NCBI GenBank assembly: GCA_904420265.1
Contig: CAJFUU010000025.1
Location: forward strand, 1 to 23,514
Direction: 5' to 3'
From: an uncultured Clostridia bacterium
GTDB taxonomy: Bacteria; Bacillota; Clostridia; Christensenellales; Aristaeellaceae
Length of the DNA stretch: 23,514 nucleotides
A model generated the notes under the pieces. The model ran no database searches. It saw only the letters and a list, made by a program, of their open reading frames with translations, and was not told where the DNA came from. Shown one piece after another: positions 23,497-23,514 of the stretch. The position numbers were made by a program, and so were the translations under genes. Each line of letters begins with the position of its first letter. Within the stretch, counting starts at the first letter, position 1.

Positions 23497-23514
23497 TGGG
23501 GCAGCCTCCTTAAA

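Overview
The window looks like a chromosomal segment of a GC-rich, low-GC-lineage-type Gram-positive (Firmicutes, probably Clostridia). The evidence is an HPr kinase/phosphorylase, a SpoIIP sporulation amidase beside a DUF1614 membrane protein, a maf-mreBCD-mrdA-rodA shape operon and strong AGGAGG-type ribosome binding sites. The exact order or genus cannot be read from the sequence. I see no phage, transposase, rRNA, tRNA or CRISPR.

Layout. Positions 22-7436 (minus strand) hold the cell-elongation cluster: an extended -10 promoter, maf, mreB, mreC, mreD, mrdA (PBP2), rodA and a strong hairpin terminator. Positions 7492-12698 (minus) hold a second operon with its own consensus-like promoter: a HelD-type RNA polymerase recycling helicase, an HI0933/BaiN-family flavoprotein, a COG2509 flavoprotein and a 69-residue CxxCxC protein. 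The three large genes overlap at GTGA or ATGA junctions. An MFS permease (12671-13813, minus) lies just upstream, and its stop codon sits inside the helD promoter. Positions 13814-15445 carry no credible gene but contain a tandem array of a 160-161 bp, hairpin-rich unit (14241 to about 14870). Positions 15446-17241 (minus) are a two-gene sporulation unit, DUF1614 then spoIIP, ended by a perfect 16-bp inverted repeat. At 17.3 kb the coding strand flips. Positions 17338-21621 (plus) run from a sigma-70-type promoter through a Cof-type HAD phosphatase, hprK, a ROK sugar kinase and a DUF1846 protein to a terminator. A 0.6-kb gene-free stretch follows, then pepT and a terminator.

How it fits together. 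The minus-strand cluster encodes the elongasome: MreB filament, MreC/MreD scaffold, and the PBP2 transpeptidase with the RodA glycosyltransferase. The plus-strand operon joins the sensor kinase of carbon catabolite repression to a likely glucokinase and a conserved protein of unknown function. SpoIIP would act in engulfment.

The observations most worth following are three. The MreB lacks the usual Glu-Glu-Pro and phosphate-2 Asp/Gly residues of the ATPase site while sitting in an otherwise complete shape operon. The 160-bp array is non-coding and hairpin-rich. The SpoIIP has a cleavable-looking signal peptide and a C-terminal membrane anchor. I did not find a clear, wholly new multi-gene system.
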